Source: Marinimicrobium sp050113635 (GTDB lineage: Bacteria; Pseudomonadota; Gammaproteobacteria; Pseudomonadales; Cellvibrionaceae). From it: a stretch of DNA of 64,000 nt. Positions 8,712-17,667 of this stretch are shown piece by piece. The DNA is taken from positions 372,001 to 436,000 of the forward strand of contig NZ_JBNJLT010000003.1 in NCBI RefSeq assembly GCF_050113635.1, written 5' to 3'. Numbering within the stretch: position 1 is the first letter of the stretch; each line of letters begins with the position of its first letter. Both the position numbers and the translations under genes were made by a program. Under the pieces are notes generated by a model. That model searched no databases. It was given only the letters and a program-made list of their open reading frames with translations, and was not told the DNA's origin.

Positions 8712-9539
8712 ATGCTACCGCATTGTGCTTACAATGAAATGATTTCACACGATGTATGTTCCCGCTATACGATAACGGGCATAACTGCTGCACTACCTAT
8801 ACTAAAGGAGGTTCTTCCCATCACCACTCCCGAATGGATCAGCCACCGAGGGCTGTGTGACGCCGCGACCGAGAATACTGCCGAGGCCTTTCGCGCCGCG
8901 CTGGAGGCCGGGTTTACGCATCTGGAGACCGATCTGCGCATCACCGCAGACGATCATTTGGTGCTCGCGCACGATGAAGATCTGAGCCGTATCGCCGGCA
9001 TACCGCTGAACGTCACCCAGGCTTCCCGCGCTGAGCTTGAGCAAGTGCGTTTGTTGCAGGGCGGGCGGTTGTTGTTCTTCGATGAGTGGCTGGACGAGTT
9101 TGGGGGCTATCAATGGATACTGGATATCAAGCCCGAACAGGGTGAACGCACGCTGGCGCGGCTGCAGGCACACTGGGAGGGCGATGCCCGCGCATTGTTG
9201 TCCGAGCGGGCGAGGTTTCTTTTCTGGGATGCCGGGCAACAGCGGCAATGGCTCGAGCGACGTCCCGAGGCGGTCTGCATGGTGCCGATCTCCGCCTGCC
9301 GCCGCGCCGGGGTGGCCTGTGTCGCGGGTCTCCCATCTCTGGCGGCCATTGAGCCCGCCGGCACCTATTCACTTCCGCCTCGCCTGGGCGGGCTTCGGTT
9401 GCTCAAACCCGCCGTGGTTGAGCGGTATCAGCGGCGAAAAGGGCGCGTGCTGGCTTTCTTGCCGGAAACCCCGCAGGAGACGGAGTGGTCGTTGGAGGCT
9501 GGTGTGGATGAAATCCTCACCAATCATCGCCCCGGATGA
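8712..9539 (+). CDS. Glycerophosphodiester phosphodiesterase family protein
   Basis: GDPD enzymes cleave glycerophosphodiesters to glycerol-3-phosphate and an alcohol using a metal on a TIM barrel. Key features are W-I-S-H-R-G near the mature start, the E-N-T metal/catalytic segment, E-T-D-L-R and the catalytic A-H-D-E. The coordinates given use the first canonical start, which adds about 36 residues with no family character. The natural family start would be near 8820, where AAAGGAGG sits 8 bp before an in-frame ATC codon. A rare ATC start giving a 239-residue enzyme is therefore possible. The stop is 82 bp before hflK. The second half of the barrel is short, as in the compact UgpQ-like group. 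Confidence 0.82.
   Translation: MLPHCAYNEMISHDVCSRYTITGITAALPILKEVLPITTPEWISHRGLCDAATENTAEAFRAALEAGFTHLETDLRITADDHLVLAHDEDLSRIAGIPLNVTQASRAELEQVRLLQGGRLLFFDEWLDEFGGYQWILDIKPEQGERTLARLQAHWEGDARALLSERARFLFWDAGQQRQWLERRPEAVCMVPISACRRAGVACVAGLPSLAAIEPAGTYSLPPRLGGLRLLKPAVVERYQRRKGRVLAFLPETPQETEWSLEAGVDEILTNHRPG
8761..8811 (+). promoter_or_regulatory. Imperfect palindrome and strong Shine-Dalgarno before the glycerophosphodiesterase gene
   Basis: A 19-bp near-palindrome begins with CCCG at 8761 and ends with CGGG at 8779, with matching TAT/ATA inner arms; it could be an operator. At 8804-8811 a near-perfect ribosome binding site (AAAGGAGG) is followed after 8 bp by an in-frame ATC at 8820 and no ATG, GTG or TTG. 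This is where a glycerophosphodiesterase of usual length should begin. Confidence 0.4.
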
Positions 9540-9620
9540 AACAGACACTGTGCCGGGTTTCTGTTATGGTCGCAGCCCGGTTATCTCGCAACGAGTGTTT
9601 CCGATGACAAGGAGCAAACG

Positions 9621-10631
9621 ATGAACCAATCACAGAGGAATCTGAAAGACGACCTCTCCCAATTAACGCGCGGGCTTAAGTTACCCCGGGCGCGGTGGAC
9701 GCTCTGGGTCCCGGTGGCGCTGGTAGCGCTGTGGGGCGCCTTTAGCAGCTTCTATACCGTCCAGCCGGAAGAGCAGGCGGTGGTCAAGCGCTTTGGTGAA
9801 GTGGTGGCGATCAATGACCCCGGCCTGCATTTTAAGATTCCGTTCGGTGTGGATCAGGTGCAGAACGTGGCCTCGGCGCGGGTGCTTAAGCAAGAGTTCG
9901 GGTTTCGCACGGTGGGGCAGTACGGCAACAATCCCAGCCGCTATTCCGATGCAGACTTCAGCGGTGAATCGCTGATGCTCACGGGTGACCTGAACGTGAT
10001 CAACGTCGAGTGGGTGGTGCAATACCGTATTCAGGACCCGATTAAATACCTCTATCAGCAACGCGAACCCGATACGACCTTGAGAGACATTTCCGAGTCC
10101 GTTATGCGCCGGGTGGTGGGTAACCGCCTGGGTTCCGATGTGCTGACGGTCGGTCGGGTGGAAATCGCCCAAATGGTCCGAGAAGAAGTGCAAAGCGTGA
10201 TGGACAGTTACGAGTCGGGTTTGCACATTATCACGGTGGAACTTCAGGATGTGGTGCCACCGCAGGCGGTTCGCCCCGCGTTCAATGAAGTGAACGAGGC
10301 ACGTCAGGAGCGCGAACGGATGATTAACGAAGCGACCAAGCAAGCCAACCAACGCATTCCCCGTGCCGAGGGTGAGGCGCAACGCTTGATCGCCGAGGCA
10401 GAAGGCTATGCCACTGAGCGGGTCAATCGCGCCCATGGTGAAACGGCGCGTTTCGCGGCCATGCTGGAAGAATACGCCAATGTCCCCGAGGTGACCCGCT
10501 CCAGGTTGTATCTGGAAGCCATGGCGAAATTGTTGCCGAAAGTGGGACAGGTGGTAATGGTGCAGGATGAGCAAGTCGGGCCACTGCCCCTGATGAATAT
10601 TCGCGATGCCCGCCAGGAGGCCAAGCAATGA
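9621..10631 (+). CDS. hflK: HflK, band-7/SPFH membrane protein modulating FtsH
   Basis: A 336-residue protein with one N-terminal transmembrane helix (about 27-47) and a periplasmic SPFH domain starting at V-Q-P-E-E-Q-A-V-V. A helical coiled-coil region rich in E-A-x-x-R repeats spans about 215-285. HflK and HflC form a cage around the FtsH protease and control membrane protein degradation. Its stop overlaps the hflC start by four bases (ATGA), giving tight coupling. The usual hfq-hflX neighbours are absent, so this may be a second or relocated hflKC pair. Confidence 0.9.
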   Translation: MNQSQRNLKDDLSQLTRGLKLPRARWTLWVPVALVALWGAFSSFYTVQPEEQAVVKRFGEVVAINDPGLHFKIPFGVDQVQNVASARVLKQEFGFRTVGQYGNNPSRYSDADFSGESLMLTGDLNVINVEWVVQYRIQDPIKYLYQQREPDTTLRDISESVMRRVVGNRLGSDVLTVGRVEIAQMVREEVQSVMDSYESGLHIITVELQDVVPPQAVRPAFNEVNEARQERERMINEATKQANQRIPRAEGEAQRLIAEAEGYATERVNRAHGETARFAAMLEEYANVPEVTRSRLYLEAMAKLLPKVGQVVMVQDEQVGPLPLMNIRDARQEAKQ

Positions 10632-11563
10632 AAAAAGGACTGATACTCGTTGTGTTGCTCGCTGTAGTAGCGACCGTTTACTCCGCCGCCTTTGTGGTGG
10701 ACGAGGCCGAACAGGCCATTATTGTTCAGTTCGGTGAACCCAGAGGGGAAGTTATCAGCGATCCGGGACTGCACTGGAAAACACCCTTTATTCAGGATGT
10801 TCGTCGCTTCGACAAACGGTTGCTGATCTGGGACGGCGAAGTCACCCAGATTCCCACGCTGGGTCGTGAATTCATCCAGGTGGACACGACAGCGCGCTGG
10901 CGTATTACCGACCCGCTGCAATTTTTGCGCAGCGTGCGCGATGAGCGCGGTGGCCGTAACCGCCTGGACGACATTATCGACTCCGTGGTCCGCGACATTG
11001 TCTCGGGCACCGACCTTGAGGAAATTGTCCGTTCGGACGACTGGGATGTAAACGTCGATGATCTGGATGAAGTCGAGCAGGAGCGCGACGATGTGGTGCT
11101 GACGCAGCAACCCAAGCTGGGGCGCGAGAAACTGGAAGCAGAAATTCTCAAAAGCGCCGCGAAAATGATGCCGAGCCTGGGCATTGAGTTGCAGGATGTG
11201 CGTATCAAACGTCTCAATTACATCGATTCGGTCCGCCGCCAGGTGGAGAACCGCATGATCTCCGAGCGGCAGGCCATCGCCGAACGCTTCCGCGCGGAAG
11301 GGCAGGGTCGAAGCCTGGAGATCATCGGTGAAATGGAGCGTGAGTTGCGCCGCATCAACTCGGAAGCGGCGCGCACCGCTGAAGAAATTCGCGGTAAAGC
11401 GGATGCGGAAGCTATTCGCATTTACGGTGAAACCTTTGGGGCCGACCCGGAGTTCTATTCGTTCCTTCGCACCCTCGAAACCTACGAGGCCCTCGGGGAA
11501 AATGCGACATTGATGATTCGCTCCGATTCAGACTTCTTCCGCTACCTGGAAGATCGCAACTGA
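10628..11563 (+). CDS. hflC: HflC, partner of HflK
   Basis: A 311-residue SPFH protein with an N-terminal membrane anchor (about 5-23). The family opening V-V-D-E-A-E-Q-A-I-I-V-Q-F-G-E-P is followed by the long C-terminal helix (about 210-270) and the Y-S-F-L-R-T-L-E-x-Y-E tail typical of HflC. A charged insertion around residues 135-165 matches the usual HflC insert. It is translated through the ATGA overlap with hflK and converges with the kinase gene, 13 bp downstream. Confidence 0.92.
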   Translation: MKKGLILVVLLAVVATVYSAAFVVDEAEQAIIVQFGEPRGEVISDPGLHWKTPFIQDVRRFDKRLLIWDGEVTQIPTLGREFIQVDTTARWRITDPLQFLRSVRDERGGRNRLDDIIDSVVRDIVSGTDLEEIVRSDDWDVNVDDLDEVEQERDDVVLTQQPKLGREKLEAEILKSAAKMMPSLGIELQDVRIKRLNYIDSVRRQVENRMISERQAIAERFRAEGQGRSLEIIGEMERELRRINSEAARTAEEIRGKADAEAIRIYGETFGADPEFYSFLRTLETYEALGENATLMIRSDSDFFRYLEDRN

Positions 11564-11576
11564 GCGAGATCAGTTC

Positions 11577-12578
11577 CTAAAAGAGCGCCAGTGGCGGTTC
11601 GTCCAGAGCCGCCCGCTGCTCGCGTAACTCCAGAATGTGCTCGCCCCAGTACCTTTCAGTGTTGAACCAGGGAAAACTGCGTGGGAAGGCCGGATCGTCC
11701 CAGCGGCGGGCGAGCCACGCGCTGTAGTTCATAATGCGCAGCGTGCGCAATGCTTCAATCAGATTCAGCTCGGCGAAATTGAAATCGCAAAACTCCTGAT
11801 AGCCTTCCACGATTTCCGACAGCTGCGCCGTTTGCTGTTCTCGCTCGCCTGACAATAGCATCCACAAATCCTGCACTGCCGGGCCATTGCGGGCATCATC
11901 AAAGTCGACGAAGTGGGGTTCGTCGCGCCATAAAATGTTGCCCGGATGGCAGTCACCGTGCAGGCGTATGGGAGTGTATTCCACCTGGGCAAAAATGGTG
12001 TGCAGGCGCTCGATTAATTCGGCACCCAGCGTTTCGTAGGAGGCACGTAAGCTGTCGGGAATAAAATCATTCTCCCGCAGGAATTCGTAGCTCTCTTCGG
12101 CGAAGCTTTGCACGTCCAGAGTGGGCCGGTCCTCAAACGTTCGAGTGCGGCCGAGAGCATGAATGCGTCCCAGTACCCGCCCCAGGGTCAGCAGGTGATC
12201 AAAGTCATCCAGGTTTGGCGCGTGCCCCCCTTGGCGGAGGTAGAGAGCGAAGCGAAAGCCCTGATACTCACGCAGCGTGTTGCCTTCGGCGTTGGGCAGG
12301 GGCGGAACCACCGACACCTCCAGGTCGAGCAGTTCCCGGGTAAAGCGGTGTTCTTCCAGAATCTGAGCATCACTCCAGCGGGCGGGGCGGTAAAATTTGG
12401 CGATCAGTGGCGGCCCGTCGTCCATGCCGACCTGATATACCCGGTTTTCGTAACTGTTGAGCGCCAAGATGCGCATATCGCTCAAGTGGCCCGAGCTTTC
12501 CACAGCATCCAGCACCAGGTCTGGAGAGAGCGCCTCGTAAGGGTGAGTGGAAGCGTTGGTGGGGCTGGCGTCGTTCAT
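11577..12578 (-). CDS. srkA: SrkA/RdoA-type stress-response protein kinase
   Basis: A 333-residue cytoplasmic kinase of the APH/choline-kinase-like fold. Visible motifs are the nucleotide-binding lysine in L-I-A-K-F-Y-R-P, the catalytic loop H-G-D-C-H-P-G-N-I-L-W and the metal-binding F-V-D-F-D-D. SrkA (YihE) is a Ser/Thr kinase that protects E. coli from stress-induced death. The length matches the family. Upstream are 118 bp and then comF on the same strand; the gap ahead of srkA has no obvious terminator. Confidence 0.9.
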   Translation of the reverse strand: MNDASPTNASTHPYEALSPDLVLDAVESSGHLSDMRILALNSYENRVYQVGMDDGPPLIAKFYRPARWSDAQILEEHRFTRELLDLEVSVVPPLPNAEGNTLREYQGFRFALYLRQGGHAPNLDDFDHLLTLGRVLGRIHALGRTRTFEDRPTLDVQSFAEESYEFLRENDFIPDSLRASYETLGAELIERLHTIFAQVEYTPIRLHGDCHPGNILWRDEPHFVDFDDARNGPAVQDLWMLLSGEREQQTAQLSEIVEGYQEFCDFNFAELNLIEALRTLRIMNYSAWLARRWDDPAFPRSFPWFNTERYWGEHILELREQRAALDEPPLALF

Positions 12579-12696
12579 AAGACTCCCGACGGTAAGTGAG
12601 CATTAAGTGAGCATAGCGCGCTATTGTAACGCTTGAACCTCGCCGTTACGTGGGGTTTATTCAAGCGACTGAATGTTAACTGGCTCGACGGGGCTG

Positions 12697-13464
12697 TTAC
12701 GGTGATCCGGGGTCGGCCGCCGTTGCCGTCTCGGGGGTTCTCGCCAGCGTCCAAATGTCGACCGAGGCGGCTCCGGCGCGTTTGAGTAACCCGGCGAGAA
12801 TTCGTGCGGTCTGCCCGGTGGTCACCACATCGTCCACCAGCGCCACTCGACGATGAGGCACACACTGGTGGCCACGGGCGGTCAACCTGAAGGCGGCCTG
12901 CAGATTTTTTTGCCGGGCCCGGCGGCTCAGCCCCTGCTGGGCACGGGTTCGGCGCTGACGGCGGCACAGGGGGTGAACCGGAAGATCCAGGGCTTTTCCC
13001 AGATCCGTGGCCAGCAGCTCCGCCTGATTGAAACCGCGCACTAATCGACGGCTCCAGTGCATGGGCACCGGAATCAACCATTCGGGCCACACATCGTTCG
13101 GCACTGTTTCGCGTTCGACAAGCAGGTGCTGGGCCAGCATATCACCCAGGGCGCGCCCCGCGCTGAGTTGGCGGCGGTACTTGAAGCGGTGAATCAGGCC
13201 GTCAAGCGGGTACTCGTAAGTAAAGGCCGCCCGGCATACATCAAAGTCCGGCGGGTCACGCAAACAGTCGCCGCAATAGTCGGCGTCGCTGGCCAACGGC
13301 AGCGCACACTGTCGGCAACGGTTCGCGTAGCGTGCGAGATAGGGCAGATCCCATTCGCACTCGCTGCACAGCAGAGGCTCCCCAGGGGCCAGGCACAATA
13401 AACATGGTGTGGCGGCGGGCAGAACGGGCGAAGACGGTAAGATCCGATCCAATGTGAGGCGCAT
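12697..13464 (-). CDS. comF: ComF family phosphoribosyltransferase-like protein
   Basis: A 255-residue protein with an N-terminal four-cysteine zinc finger (C-L-L-C and C-S-E-C, with further CxxC pairs C-R-Q-C and C-G-D-C). A type I phosphoribosyltransferase fold follows, with the PRPP-binding loop V-A-L-V-D-D-V-V-T-T-G-Q-T near residue 210. ComF homologues (GntX in E. coli) are involved in DNA uptake and use of DNA as nutrient. It diverges from the biotin operon, next to bioB as often seen in gammaproteobacteria. Confidence 0.9.
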   Translation of the reverse strand: MRLTLDRILPSSPVLPAATPCLLCLAPGEPLLCSECEWDLPYLARYANRCRQCALPLASDADYCGDCLRDPPDFDVCRAAFTYEYPLDGLIHRFKYRRQLSAGRALGDMLAQHLLVERETVPNDVWPEWLIPVPMHWSRRLVRGFNQAELLATDLGKALDLPVHPLCRRQRRTRAQQGLSRRARQKNLQAAFRLTARGHQCVPHRRVALVDDVVTTGQTARILAGLLKRAGAASVDIWTLARTPETATAADPGSP

Positions 13465-13590
13465 GGTGTTCCTTCCCTGGGTAGGCTGGTCCTGTGTAAG
13501 CCGATCTAGAGCCGCAGCTTAGGGGAGCGGATGCCTGGCGTCCAGTGGGGAGCCGCTGCTTGAGCAGGCGGGATGCGCAAGACGGCTCCG

Positions 13591-13623
13591 CTGTAAACCT
13601 TTGGTGCCCGTTTTGGTTGACAG
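13591..13623 (+). promoter_or_regulatory. BirA operator (BirA box) of the biotin operon
   Basis: CTGTAAACC (13591-13599), a 15-bp spacer and GGTTGACAG (13615-13623) form an inverted repeat with 8 of 9 matching positions. It closely follows the BirA box consensus TTGTAAACC-N(14-16)-GGTTTACAA. The right half overlaps the -35 TTGACA, so biotin-loaded BirA would block RNA polymerase. This is the expected feedback control for the downstream bio genes. Confidence 0.8.
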
Positions 13624-13644
13624 CGCCAATGGCGCCGCTAGTAT
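13617..13644 (+). promoter_or_regulatory. Sigma-70 promoter of the biotin operon with an internal palindrome
   Basis: TTGACA (13617-13622), a 16-bp spacer and TAGTAT (13639-13644) lie about 50 bp before the bioB ATG. The spacer contains a perfect GCGCCA-A-TGGCGC palindrome (13623-13635), which may be a second operator or a chance GC-rich palindrome. Confidence 0.65.
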
Positions 13645-13694
13645 AGGAGTCTTTGATCCATACAACGTCACTCGCTGAATTCAGGACCGACACC

Positions 13695-14756
13695 ATGAAT
13701 GCCGCTGCCCAACCGCCGATTCGCCACGACTGGACCCGCGACGAAATCCTCGCCCTGTTTGATCTGCCTTTCAGCGACCTGATGTTCCAGGCGCAGAGCG
13801 TCCACCGCGCCCACTTCGATCCGAACCAAGTGCAAGTCAGCACGCTGTGTTCAATCAAAACCGGTGCCTGCCCTGAGGACTGCAAATATTGCCCCCAGAG
13901 CGCACGATATGACACTGGGCTAGAGCGCGAGCGGCTGATGGCCGTGGAAAAAGTGCTGGAAGAGGCACGTGCGGCCAAGGCCAGTGGCGCCACCCGTTTT
14001 TGTATGGGTGCGGCCTGGCGCAGCCCAAAAGATCGCGATCTGGGCTATGTGACCGACATGGTGAAAGGCGTGAAATCCCTGGGGCTGGAAACCTGCATGA
14101 CCCTCGGCATGCTCGATACCCAGCAGGCGAAAACCCTGGCCGACGCGGGCCTTGATTATTACAACCACAATCTGGACACGTCTCCGGAATACTATGGTGA
14201 AGTCATTACCACCCGCACCTATCAGGACCGCCTGGAAACCCTGGACAATGTGCGCAAGGCGGGCATGAAAGTCTGCTGCGGCGGCATCGTGGGTATGGGT
14301 GAAGAGAAAACCGACCGCGCCGGTCTGCTGCAACAGCTGGCCACCATGCCGGATCATCCGGAGTCCGTGCCCATCAATATGCTGGTGCGGGTGGCGGGCA
14401 CGCCCTTCGCCGAAGAGGAAGACCTCGATCCATTCGATTTCATCCGCACCATTGCCGTGGCCCGGATTCTGATGCCTCAGTCTCACGTGCGGCTCTCCGC
14501 TGGCCGCGAAGAGATGAATGACCAGATGCAAGCAATGGCCTTTCTGGCCGGTGCCAACTCTATTTTCTATGGCGAAAAGCTGCTCACGACCGCCAACCCC
14601 GAAGCCAACAAGGATATGCAACTGTTCCGTCGGTTGGGTATCAAGCCCGAAGAGCGCGAAGTGCACGCCGAGGAAGTCGAGCAGGATGAAATTGAACTGG
14701 CGGGCGTGCTGGATGAAGCGCGCAATGACCAGTATTTCTACAACGCCGCCAAGTAA
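13695..14756 (+). CDS. bioB: Biotin synthase
   Basis: A radical-SAM enzyme that inserts sulfur into dethiobiotin to form biotin. The 353-residue protein carries the [4Fe-4S] cysteines C59-x3-C63-x2-C66 in T-G-A-C-P-E-D-C-K-Y-C. It also has the N-H-N-L-D-T-S motif and the family C-terminus with Y-G-E-K-L-L-T-T. The ATG at 13695 aligns with the E. coli start; an upstream TTG at 13653 would add 14 unsupported residues. It is first in bioB-bioF-bioHC-bioD, with only 5 bp before bioF. Confidence 0.97.
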   Translation: MNAAAQPPIRHDWTRDEILALFDLPFSDLMFQAQSVHRAHFDPNQVQVSTLCSIKTGACPEDCKYCPQSARYDTGLERERLMAVEKVLEEARAAKASGATRFCMGAAWRSPKDRDLGYVTDMVKGVKSLGLETCMTLGMLDTQQAKTLADAGLDYYNHNLDTSPEYYGEVITTRTYQDRLETLDNVRKAGMKVCCGGIVGMGEEKTDRAGLLQQLATMPDHPESVPINMLVRVAGTPFAEEEDLDPFDFIRTIAVARILMPQSHVRLSAGREEMNDQMQAMAFLAGANSIFYGEKLLTTANPEANKDMQLFRRLGIKPEEREVHAEEVEQDEIELAGVLDEARNDQYFYNAAK

Positions 14757-14761
14757 CTCCT

Positions 14762-15994
14762 ATGCCCCACGCTGCGCTTGATGCGGCCCTGCGGCCGGCG
14801 CTCAACGAGCGCCGCGCCCGCGCTCTTTATCGCCGCCGCCGAACTCTTGCCTCGCCCCAACAGCCTGAACTGGTGGTGGATGGGCAGCCTCGTGTCGGAT
14901 TTTGCAGCAACGATTATCTTGGACTGGCCAATCACCCAGCGGTCGTCACCGCTTTTCGCAACGCCGCCGGGCGCTATGGGGTAGGCAGCGGGGCCTCGCA
15001 TCTGGTTTGCGGTCATTCCGCAGAACACCATGCGCTGGAAGAGGAACTGGCGGATTTCCTCGGGCGTGAACGGGCGCTGCTGTTTTCCACTGGTTATATG
15101 GCCAATCTCGGCGCGGTGACTGCACTGGTGGGTAAAGGCGATGCCATCTTTGAAGACCGCCTTAATCACGCCTCATTATTGGATGCGGGCCTGCTGAGTG
15201 GCGCGCGGTTCCAACGTTTTTTGCACAACGACCCGCACCACCTGAAGCGCCGCCTCGAAAAAACGACGGCTCATCGTCAGCTCGTGGCGGTGGATGGCGT
15301 CTTTAGTATGGATGGCGATATAGCGCCACTATCGGAGCTGTCCCGCGTCGCGCACGAGCACAGCGCCTGGTTGATGGTTGATGATGCCCATGGGTTCGGC
15401 TGTCTGGGCGAAACCGGCGCCGGGACACTGGAGCACCTGGGGGTTACCGAAGCAGAGGTTCCCATTTACATGGGAACGCTGGGCAAAGCGCTCGGCACTG
15501 CCGGGGCTTTCGTGGCCGGCAGCGACGCTCTGATTGAGACCTTGATCCAGTTCTCCCGGAGCTACATCTATACCACCGCACTGTCGCCCGCTGTGGCAGC
15601 TGCGACCCGTGCCAGCCTGAAGCTCGTTCGGGAAGAGGGGTGGCGGCGGACGGTGTTGCAAGAACGTATTGCGCAATTTCGCCAGGGAGCCCGGCAACTT
15701 GGGTTGAACCTAATGGCGTCCGACACCGCGATTCAGCCGATATGGGTGGGAGAGGATGAGCGAGCCCTGGCTCTGGCAAACGCGCTGGAAACACGGGGAA
15801 TATGGGTGGCGGCCATTCGCCCTCCCACCGTTCCGCCGGGCAGTGCCCGCCTCAGAATTACTTTGAGCGCCGCTCATTCCGAGTCCCAAGTCACCCAGTT
15901 GCTGGCGGCGCTGGCCGACAGCAAAGCGGAAGTGGATAGGCTCGATGGCAACCGATCAGGTGCAGACTTTGGCACGGATGAAGTCACGCCATGA
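14762..15994 (+). CDS. bioF: 8-amino-7-oxononanoate synthase
   Basis: A PLP enzyme condensing pimeloyl thioester with alanine to give KAPA. The 410-residue protein shows C-S-N-D-Y-L-G-L, the D208-x-H210-G cofactor motif and the PLP lysine K242 in G-T-L-G-K-A-L-G. It overlaps the bioHC start by four bases (ATGA), implying coupled translation. About 20 extra C-terminal residues after the last conserved helix look disordered. Confidence 0.96.
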   Translation: MPHAALDAALRPALNERRARALYRRRRTLASPQQPELVVDGQPRVGFCSNDYLGLANHPAVVTAFRNAAGRYGVGSGASHLVCGHSAEHHALEEELADFLGRERALLFSTGYMANLGAVTALVGKGDAIFEDRLNHASLLDAGLLSGARFQRFLHNDPHHLKRRLEKTTAHRQLVAVDGVFSMDGDIAPLSELSRVAHEHSAWLMVDDAHGFGCLGETGAGTLEHLGVTEAEVPIYMGTLGKALGTAGAFVAGSDALIETLIQFSRSYIYTTALSPAVAAATRASLKLVREEGWRRTVLQERIAQFRQGARQLGLNLMASDTAIQPIWVGEDERALALANALETRGIWVAAIRPPTVPPGSARLRITLSAAHSESQVTQLLAALADSKAEVDRLDGNRSGADFGTDEVTP

Positions 15995-17604
15995 CGGACA
16001 TTATGTTACCGATGGCCGCGCCGCGCCCCTTGGACGCACCTCTGGCGGCGCACGAGTTTCCCGCAGTGGCCGAGGCGTTTTCGGACCCTGTGGTGCTGTT
16101 GCACGGCTGGGGCTTTGACAGTCAGAGCTGGGGGGATCTCCTGCCCTCGCTGCGCCAACACCATCACGTCATTGCGCTGGATCTTCCCGGGTTTGGCGAT
16201 AGCCCGGGCGGCGATGATTTTTCGTTGAATGCGGTGCTGGAGGCAATCGCCGCCAGCCTGCCGCCGAAAGCGGTGGTCATGGGGTGGTCTCTCGGTGGCA
16301 TGTTGGCTGTGGCGTTGGCGGCGCGATACCCGGAGCGGGTGTCCCGGGTAATTACGCTGGCCAGCAACCTGTGTTTTGTTGCGAGCCCCGAGTGGCCCGA
16401 CGCCATGGCACCCGCCGTGAATCAGCGGTTTACCGCCGACTTTGAGCGCTCCCCGGCACGCACGTTAAAACGGTTTGCCGCTTTGGTGGCCCACGGTGAC
16501 GGCAAAGAGCGCACGCTGTGCGCGACGCTGAGCCGCCTGATCGATGCGGAACCGTCGCTCGACTGGGTGCAGGCGCTGGGGGTGCTGGCCCGCTTGGACA
16601 ACCGCCAGAGCTTTCGGCAGTTGCAATCTCCCGGGCTGCATCTGTTTGGAGAAAACGACGCGCTGGTGCCGGCCGCCGTGGCGGCCCAGTTGCCAGCCAT
16701 TAATCCCCGCCAGCGCGTCATGCTGGTTGCGAACACGGGGCACGCGCCGCACCTGAGTCAGCCGGATAAGGTTGCCGGGGCCGTTCAGGACTTTCTGCGT
16801 CTCACCCAGGGACAGCGGGACAAGCGGCGGGTGGCCGAGTCCTTCAGCCGAGCGGCGCCTGCGTACGATAGTGTGGCGCGCTTGCAGCGCAATGTCGGTG
16901 AGCACTTGCTAAACCGGCTCGGCGGGGAAAATCTCGCGCCAGCCTCTCATATTCTGGACCTGGGCTGTGGCACTGGGTATTTCACGGAGGCGCTGCACGC
17001 CCGATTGCCGGAAGCGCAGCTTCTGGGGCTGGATATCGCCGAGGGTATGGTGCGCTTTGCCCGGCAGGAACGATCCGCTCCCACCCACTGGTTGTGCGGT
17101 GATGCAGAGCAGTTGCCGCTGGTGTCATCCAGCATCGATCTGGTGTTTTCCAGTCTGGCGGTGCAGTGGTGTGAGCAATTGCCTGCCTTGTTTGATGAAC
17201 TGTACCGGGCGCTACGCCCTGGGGGGCGGATGCTGATTGCCACGCTGGGGCCCCATACACTGTGGGAGCTCAAGGCGGCCTGGCAGGCGGTGGATGGCTA
17301 TGAGCATGTCAACCGTTTTCCCGCCACTGACGTCGTTGACCAGGCACTGCAGGGCGCCGGATTTCATGACCGCGAGTGGCATTCTCAGGAGCAGGTATTG
17401 CGGTATCGGGAGCTGGCAGAACTGATGCGAGAACTCAAGGTGCTGGGGGCGCGTAATGTTAATCGCGGCCAGTCCGGTGGGCTGACCGGTCGACGTAAAT
17501 TGCGGGCCTTTCAGGAGGCTTACGAAAGCCATCGCTGCGAGGGCAGTTTGCCCGCGACCTATGAAGTGCTCTATCTGTCGGCGAGTAAACCCTTGTCGGC
17601 CTAA
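15991..17604 (+). CDS. BioH-BioC fusion: pimeloyl-ACP methyl ester esterase plus malonyl-ACP O-methyltransferase
   Basis: One 537-residue polypeptide carries both enzymes that open and close the BioC-BioH pimelate route. Residues about 30-270 are an alpha/beta hydrolase of BioH type, with nucleophile S100 in G-W-S-L-G-G, D223 in E-N-D-A-L-V and H251 in N-T-G-H-A. From about residue 278 the BioC methyltransferase begins with V-A-E-S-F-S-R-A-A-P-A-Y-D and the SAM-binding L-D-L-G-C-G-T-G (322-329). BioC methylates malonyl-ACP so that fatty acid synthesis can elongate it, and BioH later removes the methyl group. Fused forms are known in Saccharophagus-like bacteria. Both active sites appear intact. 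Confidence 0.93.
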   Translation: MTDIMLPMAAPRPLDAPLAAHEFPAVAEAFSDPVVLLHGWGFDSQSWGDLLPSLRQHHHVIALDLPGFGDSPGGDDFSLNAVLEAIAASLPPKAVVMGWSLGGMLAVALAARYPERVSRVITLASNLCFVASPEWPDAMAPAVNQRFTADFERSPARTLKRFAALVAHGDGKERTLCATLSRLIDAEPSLDWVQALGVLARLDNRQSFRQLQSPGLHLFGENDALVPAAVAAQLPAINPRQRVMLVANTGHAPHLSQPDKVAGAVQDFLRLTQGQRDKRRVAESFSRAAPAYDSVARLQRNVGEHLLNRLGGENLAPASHILDLGCGTGYFTEALHARLPEAQLLGLDIAEGMVRFARQERSAPTHWLCGDAEQLPLVSSSIDLVFSSLAVQWCEQLPALFDELYRALRPGGRMLIATLGPHTLWELKAAWQAVDGYEHVNRFPATDVVDQALQGAGFHDREWHSQEQVLRYRELAELMRELKVLGARNVNRGQSGGLTGRRKLRAFQEAYESHRCEGSLPATYEVLYLSASKPLSA

Positions 17605-17667
17605 TGAATTCAGCTCTGTGCGAGCGTGTTGGCCGCACCAGAGTCGACGTTTGCGAGATTCTACGCT

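Noticed and set aside
9681..10628. A 315-codon open frame antisense to hflK
   Set aside because: Entirely inside hflK with no start context.
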